64,000 nt of DNA from SAR324 cluster bacterium. GTDB taxonomy: Bacteria; SAR324; NAC60-12. This document shows, piece by piece, positions 17,322 to 24,665 of this stretch (positions within the stretch are counted from its first letter, which is position 1; each line of letters opens with the position of its first letter). The translations under genes were made by a program, and so were the position numbers. Below the pieces are notes generated by a model that was given only the letters and a program-made list of their open reading frames with translations, did no database searches and was not told the DNA's origin. The DNA lies in assembly GCA_015232315.1 (NCBI GenBank), contig JADFZZ010000004.1, positions 19,414 through 83,413 on the forward strand, written 5' to 3'.

Positions 17322-17699
17322 ATGGGAAAAAACATTATTCCTTATAACCCCAAACTCAAAGAGTTCGCAAAGGAACTAAGAAAAAACAGTACTCTTTCCG
17401 AAGTGTTGTTGTGGAGTCGCCTGAAATCCAGACAAATGCGAGGTTATACCTTTAATCGTCAAAAACCATTGGATCAATACATTGTTGATTTTTATTGTAA
17501 ACCATTGAATCTCGTCATTGAAATTGATGGATGGAGTCATGACGAAAAATACAACTCCGATATGAGACGACAGAAACACCTGGAATCTTTCGGGTTACAT
17601 ATTCTTCGATTTCATGATCATACTGTTAAAGAAAATATTGAGAATGTGTTAATGGCGATTGATGGATGGATTCAACAAACGGAAAAAACATCACACTAA
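17322..17699 (+). CDS. DUF559-type endonuclease-like protein
   Basis: A 125-residue protein with the DUF559 pattern: LRKNSTLSEVLLWSRLKSRQ, the middle block FNRQKPLDQYIVDFYC, then LVIEIDGWSHDEKYNSDMRR with conserved E, D and H, and an ILRFHDHTVKENIENVL end. The fold is related to very-short-patch and restriction endonucleases (PD-(D/E)XK-like). The cellular role of the family is not established. The ATG at 17322 begins the conserved part; no strong ribosome site is visible. The gene is embedded in the C/G-rich repeats, which suggests a mobile passenger. Confidence 0.85.
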   Translation: MGKNIIPYNPKLKEFAKELRKNSTLSEVLLWSRLKSRQMRGYTFNRQKPLDQYIVDFYCKPLNLVIEIDGWSHDEKYNSDMRRQKHLESFGLHILRFHDHTVKENIENVLMAIDGWIQQTEKTSH

Positions 17700-17779
17700 C
17701 GCCTAAAGGCAATTGATACTGTCTTTCAGTCTAATCCCCTTCAAGACAATGTTCATATCAAAAAAATCCAAGGAGCGAA

Positions 17780-18217
17780 ATGCACAGATTTATCAGCCTG
17801 ACTGTCGAGTCTGCCATGACGACAGATGTTCGAGGAATCACCCTTGAAACTTCATTGAAAGAAATTGGACAAATTTTTGAGGAAACAGGTTTTCATATGC
17901 TACCTGTCCTTGAAGGAAAGCATCTTTTAGGGGTGGTGAGTGAATATGACTTTTTAAGAGCGTTTATCTTTTCCAATCTCAGCCCTGTTCCGCATTATGA
18001 GCGTTTGCTGGATAAAACAACCGCCCATATTTATAACGCTGATCCCTTGACAGTGTCGCCCTCCCAACCGTTGAGCAGAGTGCTTCAGATGATTGTTGAA
18101 TCTCAAGCACGGAGTTTTCCGGTGGTGAATGCGGACCAGGAAATTCTGGGCATCATTTCACGGCATGATGTGGTGGTGCGCCTGATGCCTGAATATCAGA
18201 ATTTATCCCTGCTGTAA
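17780..18217 (+). CDS. CBS-domain pair protein (C terminus altered by repeat copy 2)
   Basis: A 145-residue protein of two CBS motifs (a Bateman module): SAMTTDVRGITLETSLKEI to VVSEYDFLRAF, and VSPSQPLSRVLQMI to IISRHDVVVRLM. Such modules bind adenosyl nucleotides and regulate partners. AAGGAG precedes the ATG. The last codons CTG CTG TAA belong to the left end of the 161-bp element. Removing the element and one target copy gives AAT TTA TCC TGA, so the ancestral protein ended in NLS and the insertion added two leucines. It was then about 10 bp ahead of the deacetylase-family gene, suggesting an operon. Confidence 0.9.
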   Translation: MHRFISLTVESAMTTDVRGITLETSLKEIGQIFEETGFHMLPVLEGKHLLGVVSEYDFLRAFIFSNLSPVPHYERLLDKTTAHIYNADPLTVSPSQPLSRVLQMIVESQARSFPVVNADQEILGIISRHDVVVRLMPEYQNLSLL

Positions 18218-18368
18218 ATAATTTGGTGATGAAATCCTGTGGCCCGCCACGATGTCATCCCCGTGAAAACGGGGATCCAGGAGTGCGCCGATGGATTCCG
18301 TGTCAAGCACGGAATGACACCGTGCGAGGACTTGAAGCGGTTGCCGTCACCAGAAAATTTACAGCAAC
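18208..18368 (+). mobile_element. 161-bp non-autonomous element, copy 2
   Basis: It starts CCTGCTGTAAAT and ends ATTTACAGCAAC. The 8-bp AATTTATC occurs directly on both sides (18200-18207 and 18369-18376). It is the same length and orientation as copies 1 and 3. It inserted at the end of the CBS gene and separates it from the deacetylase-family gene, whose ribosome site lies just past the right duplication. Confidence 0.92.
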
Positions 18369-18392
18369 AATTTATCCTGATCGGAGATTTTT

Positions 18393-19430
18393 GTGAAAAC
18401 AGGCTTGTATCTGGATTCTGTGTTTTTGCGACATGAAACAGGATTATACCATCCGGAACGAGCCATGCGTCTTACCAGTGTGGAAGAACGACTGAAACAG
18501 GATCCGGGACTCAAAGGCTTTGAACTCAGAAAAGCGAGAAAAGCTGAACGCTGGGAAATCGCCCTGCTGCATGCGCCCCACTATATTGAACAATTCGCCT
18601 CCGCAACCTGGTGGGGACAGAAATGGTTTGGCAGTGAGGACTGTACTATTTCAGAAAACACCTATGAAGCGGCCTGCCATGCGGTAGGGTGTGTGATTGA
18701 CGCTGTGACCGAAGTTGCGGCCAATCATCTCGATAACGCTTTTTGCGCGGTACGTCCACCCGGTCATCATGCGGAACGGAACAAGGCAATGGGTTTCTGT
18801 TTTTTTAACAATGTGGCCCTGGGAGCAGAATTTCTGGTCAGCCAACTGGGCTTCAAACGGGTGTTGATTTTTGATTTTGATGTGCATCATGGCAATGGCA
18901 CCCAGCACTTGTTTGAAGAACGATCCGATGTGTTTTATGCCAGCATCCATCAGGACCCCAAAACATGCTATCCGGGAACAGGCTATGAAATTGAGCAGGG
19001 CAAGGGACCGGGGTTGGGATATACACTCAATTGTCCCATGCCACCGCATTCAGAGGATGTGGCGTATCTCGAAAAATTTGAAACGCGCCTGTTGCCGGCT
19101 TTTCATGAGTATAAACCCGATTTTGTCATGATTTCAGCGGGGTTTGATGCCCACAAGGATGATCCACTGGCCAACATAAACCTCAGTCGGCATTGTTTTG
19201 ACACGTTTACGGTTGCCATGAAAAAAATCGCGGATCAATATGCAGGAGGAAAACTGGTGAGTGTGCTGGAAGGCGGATATTCGTTGAACGCACTGGCAGA
19301 ATGTGTCAGTTCACATGTCACCATTCTCAAAGACGGTCCTTCCAGAATTCCCCATCCCAGTCTGAAAGAAATCATTCAGGAAGTCTGGAAACGCTGGCAC
19401 ACGCCTTCCAAAAAGAAAGCATGGATTTGA
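18393..19430 (+). CDS. Histone deacetylase / acetoin-utilisation family amidohydrolase
   Basis: A 345-residue class II-like deacetylase-fold protein. Catalytic features are present: RPPGHHAERN (H125-H126 pair), MGFCFFNN, DFDVHHGNGT with the zinc-binding D163 and H165, SIHQDP, the second metal aspartate in SAGFDAHKDDPL, and LEGGYSLNAL. Bacterial members remove acetyl groups from small amines such as polyamines, or from proteins. The GTG at 18393 is chosen because CGGAG stands about 7 nt upstream and the conserved N terminus starts there. It probably formed an operon with the CBS gene before repeat insertion. Confidence 0.94.
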   Translation: MKTGLYLDSVFLRHETGLYHPERAMRLTSVEERLKQDPGLKGFELRKARKAERWEIALLHAPHYIEQFASATWWGQKWFGSEDCTISENTYEAACHAVGCVIDAVTEVAANHLDNAFCAVRPPGHHAERNKAMGFCFFNNVALGAEFLVSQLGFKRVLIFDFDVHHGNGTQHLFEERSDVFYASIHQDPKTCYPGTGYEIEQGKGPGLGYTLNCPMPPHSEDVAYLEKFETRLLPAFHEYKPDFVMISAGFDAHKDDPLANINLSRHCFDTFTVAMKKIADQYAGGKLVSVLEGGYSLNALAECVSSHVTILKDGPSRIPHPSLKEIIQEVWKRWHTPSKKKAWI

Positions 19431-19718
19431 ATCCCGTAGGGGCGACCCGCCGGTCGCCCGTACAACAATTCCGCCGATCACGCGAACAAATTTTGCAATA
19501 AAAATATAGATTTGAATTCCGTAGGGGCGACCCGCCGGTCGCCCGTACAACAATTCCGCCGATCGCCCGAACAAATTCTGCAATAAAAATATAGATTTGA
19601 ATTCCGTAGGGGCGACCCGCCGGTCGCCCGTACAACAATTCCGCCGATCGCGCGAACAAATTTTGCAATAAAAATATAGATTTGAATTCCGTAGGGGCGA
19701 CCCGCCGGTCGCCCGAAC
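19425..19718. repeat. 85-bp tandem array, about 3.4 units, with REP-like core
   Basis: Units begin ATTTGAAT(C/T)CCGTAGG at 19425, 19510, 19595 and 19680, exactly 85 bp apart. Each carries the palindrome GGGCGACCCGCCGGTCGCCC, then an AT-rich spacer ending AAAAATATAG. The fourth unit stops after the palindrome. Units differ by only a few bases, mainly around GATCGCGCGAAC, so the expansion looks recent. The first unit overlaps the last two codons of the deacetylase-family gene. There are no unique spacers, so this is not a CRISPR array. Confidence 0.92.
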
Positions 19719-19734
19719 ATCTAAGGTCAATATA

Positions 19735-20358
19735 TCAACCGACCTGAGGATTGAGCGTGTAAGTTCCATGCCACTCCGCAATTTCCAGAACATGGCCCTT
19801 GGTCGCTTTTTCTGCGGTTTGTCCATTGAAGGCCCCAGACAATCCGAGGGAAGTGACATCCAGCGCATACACACGAAAAGTGTAATGATGAAGGCGTTCA
19901 TCGTTCCATGGCGGGCATGGGCCGTCATAACCGCCATACACACCTTCCATATCATTGTCTCCGGTAAACCAGCCCGTGTAATCGTTAAATCCACAGACCC
20001 CATAGGGCGTTTTGCCAGTGTTTTTTCCACGGGCCGTGATGCCATTTGACACAGCACCTTCCGAGATTTCAGTGATATTGAGCGGGATATCGGCCAGAAC
20101 CCAGTGATAAAAATCAACACGGGGAAGGTCTGCTGGAACGGTCATTCCTTCCTTGTTCACTTTGTCTCCCTGAGATGGAACATCCTTGTCCACCAGAATG
20201 AGCAGAAATGATTTAGTTCCCGCAGGAATTTCGGACCAATGGACTCCGGGATTCAGATTGTCTGACATTGCGACATGATTTTTCGGATCCTTGACACAAA
20301 ACGCGAATTTACCGGGAATTGGTGAGCCATTGGCAAATCCTGAAACTTCAATTTTCAT
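19735..20358 (-). CDS. YbhB/YbcL-family PEBP (Raf kinase inhibitor-like) protein
   Basis: A 207-residue phosphatidylethanolamine-binding-fold protein. Family blocks are visible: WSEIPAGTKSFLLILVDKDV, FYHWVLADIP, the glycine-rich YGGYDGPCPPWNDERLHHY block and FRVYALD. AGGAG precedes the ATG at 20358. The frame extends upstream to 20493 without a ribosome site, so I exclude that part. Bacterial members are small cytoplasmic or periplasmic proteins of unclear function; no signal peptide is seen. The gene ends next to the tandem array. Confidence 0.9.
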   Translation of the reverse strand: MKIEVSGFANGSPIPGKFAFCVKDPKNHVAMSDNLNPGVHWSEIPAGTKSFLLILVDKDVPSQGDKVNKEGMTVPADLPRVDFYHWVLADIPLNITEISEGAVSNGITARGKNTGKTPYGVCGFNDYTGWFTGDNDMEGVYGGYDGPCPPWNDERLHHYTFRVYALDVTSLGLSGAFNGQTAEKATKGHVLEIAEWHGTYTLNPQVG

Positions 20359-20838
20359 AAATGCTCCTGTTGGTGTGTGACGATTTTCATGAGATTCAAA
20401 ACTATATGGAGGTGTTTTATTTGCCCCGGAGTCTGTGCTCTGAAAACAAATATGCGATCTTCTTTTATGAGGGAATTCAGGGATAAATGTCAATTGTTCA
20501 GCACATTTTTAAGCAGAATCCGTGGTCAGGCTTATAAAATGGAAAACAACTTGGAATATACTAAAATATTTTCTAGGATGCCATCCCTCATAACAAAGTT
20601 TTTCCTGCTGTAAATAATTTGGTGATGAAATCCTGTGGCCCTCCACGATGTCATCCCCGTGAAAACGGGGATCCAGGAGTGCGCCGATGGATTCCGTGTC
20701 AAGCACGGAATGACACCGTGCGATGGCTTGAATCGGTTGCCGTCACCAGAAAATTTACAGCAACAAGTTTTTAGAACCCGGAGGGGATTGTTCTTCCATT
20801 CATTGTTTGGCGTGTTCCTGATCACTGGCAATCCATTT
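20359..20838. other. Intergenic region holding repeat copy 3
   Basis: A divergent promoter region between the PEBP gene and the cyclase gene. It is AT-rich from 20400 to 20600, with the 161-bp element at 20604-20764. I see no gene. An open frame from 20635 reads through the element into the cyclase. CCGGAGGGGATTG at 20779-20790 could serve a TTG start at 20788, giving the cyclase a 17-residue longer N terminus, but the spacing is short. Confidence 0.5.
20604..20764 (+). mobile_element. 161-bp non-autonomous element, copy 3
   Basis: It starts CCTGCTGTAAAT and ends ATTTACAGCAAC. The 8-bp AAGTTTTT occurs directly on both sides (20596-20603 and 20765-20772). It is nearly identical to copy 2 and has the same orientation as the other two. 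It lies upstream of the cyclase gene, so it may supply or remove promoter sequence there. Confidence 0.92.
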
Positions 20839-22485
20839 ATGAAATTTCTGCTCACTTGGCCCAGAGAGTTTTTATTCAGCAAAATCAGAATATCTATCCG
20901 GTTTCAATTACTGATCATGGTCACTCTGGTTGTCGTGATCACAGGATTCATTCTGGGGTGGGTGCTATTGCATCGAATTTATGGAGAATATTATGATCAG
21001 ACCCTGCGCAACGGAAAACTCCTGCTGAATCATTATACGGAAAATGCCAAAGAACCGCTCTTGAATGATGATGTCCTCACCTTGAACACCTTGCTAAAAA
21101 ACGCTGTGAACATTGAAGGCCTGCGGTATGCTGTCATTATTGACCGAAACAGGATCATTCGGGCCAAAGCCGGTATGATCGCTGAAGAGTTGGGGGCAAA
21201 ACTTCCGGATGAAGAGATATTCAATGACTTCAAACAGGAAGGGGATCTGGAATATTATATCAAATCGTTGAAAGAGTTGCCTGTTCTGGCAATGTCCCAA
21301 CCGGTCAAACTGAATAAAGTCAAGATCGGAGAAATTGCCCTGGGGCTGGATTTGCTGTGGATTCACCAGCAAATTGGTCAGTACACCATGGAATTGACAG
21401 GCATCGGTGTGTTGGGCCTGTGTCTGGGAGCACTCATGGCGTTCTGGGTTGCTGAACAGTTCTCAAGTCCGATCATCAAGCTTAAAAAAGTTGCCAACCG
21501 CATTGCTCATGGCAATTATGAAGTTGAGATCAACATCAGTGGAAGAGATGAGATTGGAAGTCTGGCACGCAGTTTTGATCAGATGCGACAGGCTGTCCAG
21601 TATAAAATCGAGGAACTTCAGACTCTGAATGAAGCTTACCAACGGTTTGTGCCTGAAGAATTTCTCAGGCTTCTGGGCCGCGAGAGCATTGTGAATGTAT
21701 GGCTTGGCGATTGTATTGAAATGGATGTCACCATTGTTTTTACCGATATCCGATCTTTCACCAGCATGTCGGAGGGAATGACACCCCGGGAAAATTTCAT
21801 GTTTCTTAATTCCTATCTGGCCATGATGGCACCGGAAATTCATAGACATCATGGGTTTATTGACAAATACATCGGCGACGCTATCATGGCCTTGTTTCCA
21901 GGCGGGGCGGATGATGCGGTTCAGGCGGTTCTGGCCATGAGAGCCGCCTTGAAAAATTGGAATCAGCATCGTCACAACCGGGGTTTGGTTCCCGTAGAAA
22001 TCAGCACCGGGATTAATTCTGGAAAACTCATGCTGGGAACCATCGGCGAACCTCAAAGAATTGAAGGAACGGTTATTGGCGACGCGGTGAATCTGGCTTC
22101 TCGCATTGAAGGGATGAATCGAACGTTTCATACAAAAGTTTTATTGAGCGAATATACCTATGCTTCACTCACAGATTCTGCGTTCTGGTTGGTCCGCAGT
22201 GTGGACAAGGTGATCGTCCGTGGAAAAGAAAAACCTGTAAAATTGTTTGAGTTGTTTGAAGATGATCCTGTTGACATAAAAAAAATTAAAATTTTCACAC
22301 TCAATACGTATGAGAAAGCAATTCAATTGTATGGCGAACAGGAATTTGAGTCAGCGTTGCAAATGTTTGAGGATTGCAACCGGAACTGCCCGGAAGATTC
22401 ACTGTTCCCGATGTATATTGAACGTTGCCGATGGTTGATGGATCATCCTCCGGGACCAAACTGGAATGGCGTGTTTCTACATTAA
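20839..22485 (+). CDS. Membrane adenylate/guanylate cyclase with HAMP domain
   Basis: A class III cyclase of about 548 residues. A transmembrane helix (about 24-46) leads to a periplasmic sensor of about 130 residues, a second transmembrane helix (about 183-205), a HAMP linker and the catalytic domain. Catalytic features are FTDIRSFTSMSE (first metal Asp), KYIGDAIMALF (second metal Asp) and GDAVNLASRIE (transition-state Asn and Arg). A TPR-like tail follows. It makes cyclic nucleotide in response to an envelope signal. ATG 20839 is tentative because no clear ribosome site precedes it. The longer frame from 20635 translates the mobile element. Confidence 0.92.
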   Translation: MKFLLTWPREFLFSKIRISIRFQLLIMVTLVVVITGFILGWVLLHRIYGEYYDQTLRNGKLLLNHYTENAKEPLLNDDVLTLNTLLKNAVNIEGLRYAVIIDRNRIIRAKAGMIAEELGAKLPDEEIFNDFKQEGDLEYYIKSLKELPVLAMSQPVKLNKVKIGEIALGLDLLWIHQQIGQYTMELTGIGVLGLCLGALMAFWVAEQFSSPIIKLKKVANRIAHGNYEVEINISGRDEIGSLARSFDQMRQAVQYKIEELQTLNEAYQRFVPEEFLRLLGRESIVNVWLGDCIEMDVTIVFTDIRSFTSMSEGMTPRENFMFLNSYLAMMAPEIHRHHGFIDKYIGDAIMALFPGGADDAVQAVLAMRAALKNWNQHRHNRGLVPVEISTGINSGKLMLGTIGEPQRIEGTVIGDAVNLASRIEGMNRTFHTKVLLSEYTYASLTDSAFWLVRSVDKVIVRGKEKPVKLFELFEDDPVDIKKIKIFTLNTYEKAIQLYGEQEFESALQMFEDCNRNCPEDSLFPMYIERCRWLMDHPPGPNWNGVFLH

Positions 22486-22605
22486 ATGACTTCATTCCAA
22501 CTGAACTCTATAAAAAATATATAGGGTAGACATCAAAACAATTATTTGATACCCAATACCAGTGACCAATTGAATCATCTGGGGCAATATTTTAAAAAGG
22601 AGATT

Positions 22606-23826
22606 ATGGCAGTTGATAATCTGGCAAAGAAAATTGGCGTTAACCTTGAAAATCTGATCACTGTGGACATCTTTGACAAGATCGCGGTTGAAGTCAAAAG
22701 TCGTCTGGACGCAGCACATAATACAAATTCCGGATTTTTAGGAAATCTGCTTAAAAAGAAAAACGTAAACAAAGCGGTGACAGGTGAATCTGTTGGAAAT
22801 AACAGCGCCATGGGCAAAAGCCGGGTCGCGATCCTGACCAAAGACCCGCTGAACATGCAGGCCAGACTGGATCTGATTTCACCTTATGTACGGCAAGAGA
22901 CAACTGTCACACGAGATACGCTGAAGGAAGTGTATATCAATGCCTTATTTTGCCTTTCACTGGGTAAAATCACGTCTGATTGTATCAATTTCGCCTTGAT
23001 TGCCCAGAAAAACTATCTCACCAAACTCAAGATTGATATCACTGAAGAGGGCAAAAAGTTGATGGCCCGCATGGATGATTTCGGCCCTGGAAAACCTGAA
23101 GGTCAGATCTTGAGAAAACAATACAAGGAACGGGTAGAATGCATCAACTTTATCAATGACTGCCTGAGAATTCTTCCTAACAGACGGGTGGCCAACGATC
23201 TGAATTTTGATCTTACCCAGTTGATGACGGCCACAGAAGAGGAGCTTAAAAAACAAGCGGCCGCAACCAAAAAAGATCCGGCTCATGAAATCAATGAAGT
23301 GTTGAAAGGAACCGCTGTTCTGCCACCATTGGAAGACAAGATCCTGGAACTGACCAATATTGCCAGAGGCAAATTTCCCACTCGCCCGATTGGCTTTATT
23401 TATCAGGCTAAAATCTACCGGATCAATGCCTTGATCGCTGAGGCCGGTTTCATGAAAGAAAAAAAATCACCCAGCGGAGAAGTGAATCCGGATAAACTGC
23501 ACCAGTCGGCAAAGTCAGAAATTAAAAAAGCCATGACCAGCATCACCAATGCTGTTGGAAAACTTCCGGATAACCCCAAAGACTTTATTGATCAGGCGTG
23601 TGTTGAAGAATACGCCATCCTGATTTTTGAGTTCAACCGAATGATTCCCAGTGCCAATATTCTGGAGCATTTGAAAAGAGCTGTGGTGTTGCTCAGTAAA
23701 ATTATTTCCGCGGAAAACCGTTCCTCAGTTGAGGAACTGCAATCCAGAATGAATAAAATGATTGAAGACAGGAGTTCTTCTGGTTTGAAATTAAGTTCTG
23801 AGGGAGAAGAGGATAGCTCTGAGTAA
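22606..23826 (+). CDS. Uncharacterised helical protein, 406 residues
   Basis: I do not recognise the family. AAGGAG sits 5 nt before ATG 22606, so the gene is well supported. The protein is soluble, mostly helical and rich in Lys, Glu, Asn and Leu, with no signal peptide, membrane segment or nucleotide motif. The N terminus MAVDNLAKKIGVNLENLITV could be a small globular lead, and the C terminus is acidic and Ser-rich (SSEGEEDSSE). It follows the cyclase gene on the same strand by 120 bp and is convergent with mqnA. A role linked to cyclic-nucleotide signalling is only positional guesswork. Confidence 0.75.
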   Translation: MAVDNLAKKIGVNLENLITVDIFDKIAVEVKSRLDAAHNTNSGFLGNLLKKKNVNKAVTGESVGNNSAMGKSRVAILTKDPLNMQARLDLISPYVRQETTVTRDTLKEVYINALFCLSLGKITSDCINFALIAQKNYLTKLKIDITEEGKKLMARMDDFGPGKPEGQILRKQYKERVECINFINDCLRILPNRRVANDLNFDLTQLMTATEEELKKQAAATKKDPAHEINEVLKGTAVLPPLEDKILELTNIARGKFPTRPIGFIYQAKIYRINALIAEAGFMKEKKSPSGEVNPDKLHQSAKSEIKKAMTSITNAVGKLPDNPKDFIDQACVEEYAILIFEFNRMIPSANILEHLKRAVVLLSKIISAENRSSVEELQSRMNKMIEDRSSSGLKLSSEGEEDSSE

Positions 23827-23837
23827 CTCAATGTTGC

Positions 23838-24665
23838 TCAGTTATTTCGGGACTCAATAAAGAATAAGGGCGAGACATTATTGAGGCGACCCATATCAAC
23901 ACAGCATTGCTGGAAGTGATGAAATCCCTTTTGGAAGCGATCGGACAATTCATAGCGGAGATTTTCCAGATAGAACAGGCAATCGTTCACAGTGGGGAAA
24001 ATTCCAGAGAAATATGTCTCGGCAATCTCCTGATAATGCTGTCGGGAAAGTTCTCTGGATACAAGCAAAGTCTTCGCGATGTGATCCACGATTTCCGGGA
24101 ACTCCTGATAAACCGTTCGCCGAACCACCCACAACGCAAACACAAAGGGCAAACCTGTCTTTTGTTTCCATAAATCAGAAAGATCATAGGCATAGCGGAA
24201 TTCGGGATAGTAATATTTCCTGATGGCCGAATCTCCTATGAGAAGTTCTCCATCCAGCTCACTCGAAGGGGGCCGATTGCCTTCAATAAAAGTCAATGAC
24301 TCCTCATGTTCTTTCAGCAGATACCGTGCCAGTTGAACCGATGTGTATGATTCTGAAGTCAGGTAGATCTTTCCCTGAATCTGATCCAGTGGATAATTGC
24401 TGAACAGGTAAATCGAATTCACAGGTCCGTCCGCACTGATACTTAAATCAGGAAAAACATAATACCGTGAAGGATTCAGAGCGTATTCAAAGGAGGAGAT
24501 CACTGATATATCCAGTTCATCCTGATGGATTTTTTGATTCAGCGAGACAGGATTTCCATGAATCAACTGGCATGGCAGTGTGATTTTTCCCGATTTGATT
24601 CCATAATACACGGGTAGTGTGTTGAGATATTCGATGAATCCCATTCTTAGTTGCGTTGTTGTCAT
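23838..24665 (-). CDS. mqnA: MqnA-type chorismate dehydratase (futalosine menaquinone pathway)
   Basis: A 275-residue periplasmic-binding-protein-fold enzyme, the usual MqnA size. Typical blocks are MGFIEYLNTLPVYYGI at the start, the DISVISSFEYALN segment, and LLIGDSAIRKYY. It converts chorismate to 3-enolpyruvylbenzoate, the first step of the futalosine route to menaquinone, in the cytoplasm. Its ATG overlaps the stop of the upstream MinD-like gene by 4 bp. MqnD has a related fold, but the IGYxNxxP-like start and the GD-A-I segment favour MqnA. No other mqn gene is in the window. Confidence 0.85.
   Translation of the reverse strand: MTTTQLRMGFIEYLNTLPVYYGIKSGKITLPCQLIHGNPVSLNQKIHQDELDISVISSFEYALNPSRYYVFPDLSISADGPVNSIYLFSNYPLDQIQGKIYLTSESYTSVQLARYLLKEHEESLTFIEGNRPPSSELDGELLIGDSAIRKYYYPEFRYAYDLSDLWKQKTGLPFVFALWVVRRTVYQEFPEIVDHIAKTLLVSRELSRQHYQEIAETYFSGIFPTVNDCLFYLENLRYELSDRFQKGFHHFQQCCVDMGRLNNVSPLFFIESRNN

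Noticed and set aside
18239..18436. 65-codon frame within repeat copy 2
   Set aside because: The same peptide is encoded by all three repeat copies, so it reflects the element, not a gene.
19425..19718. CRISPR array
   Set aside because: The 85-bp units are tandem with no unique spacers, and no cas genes are present.
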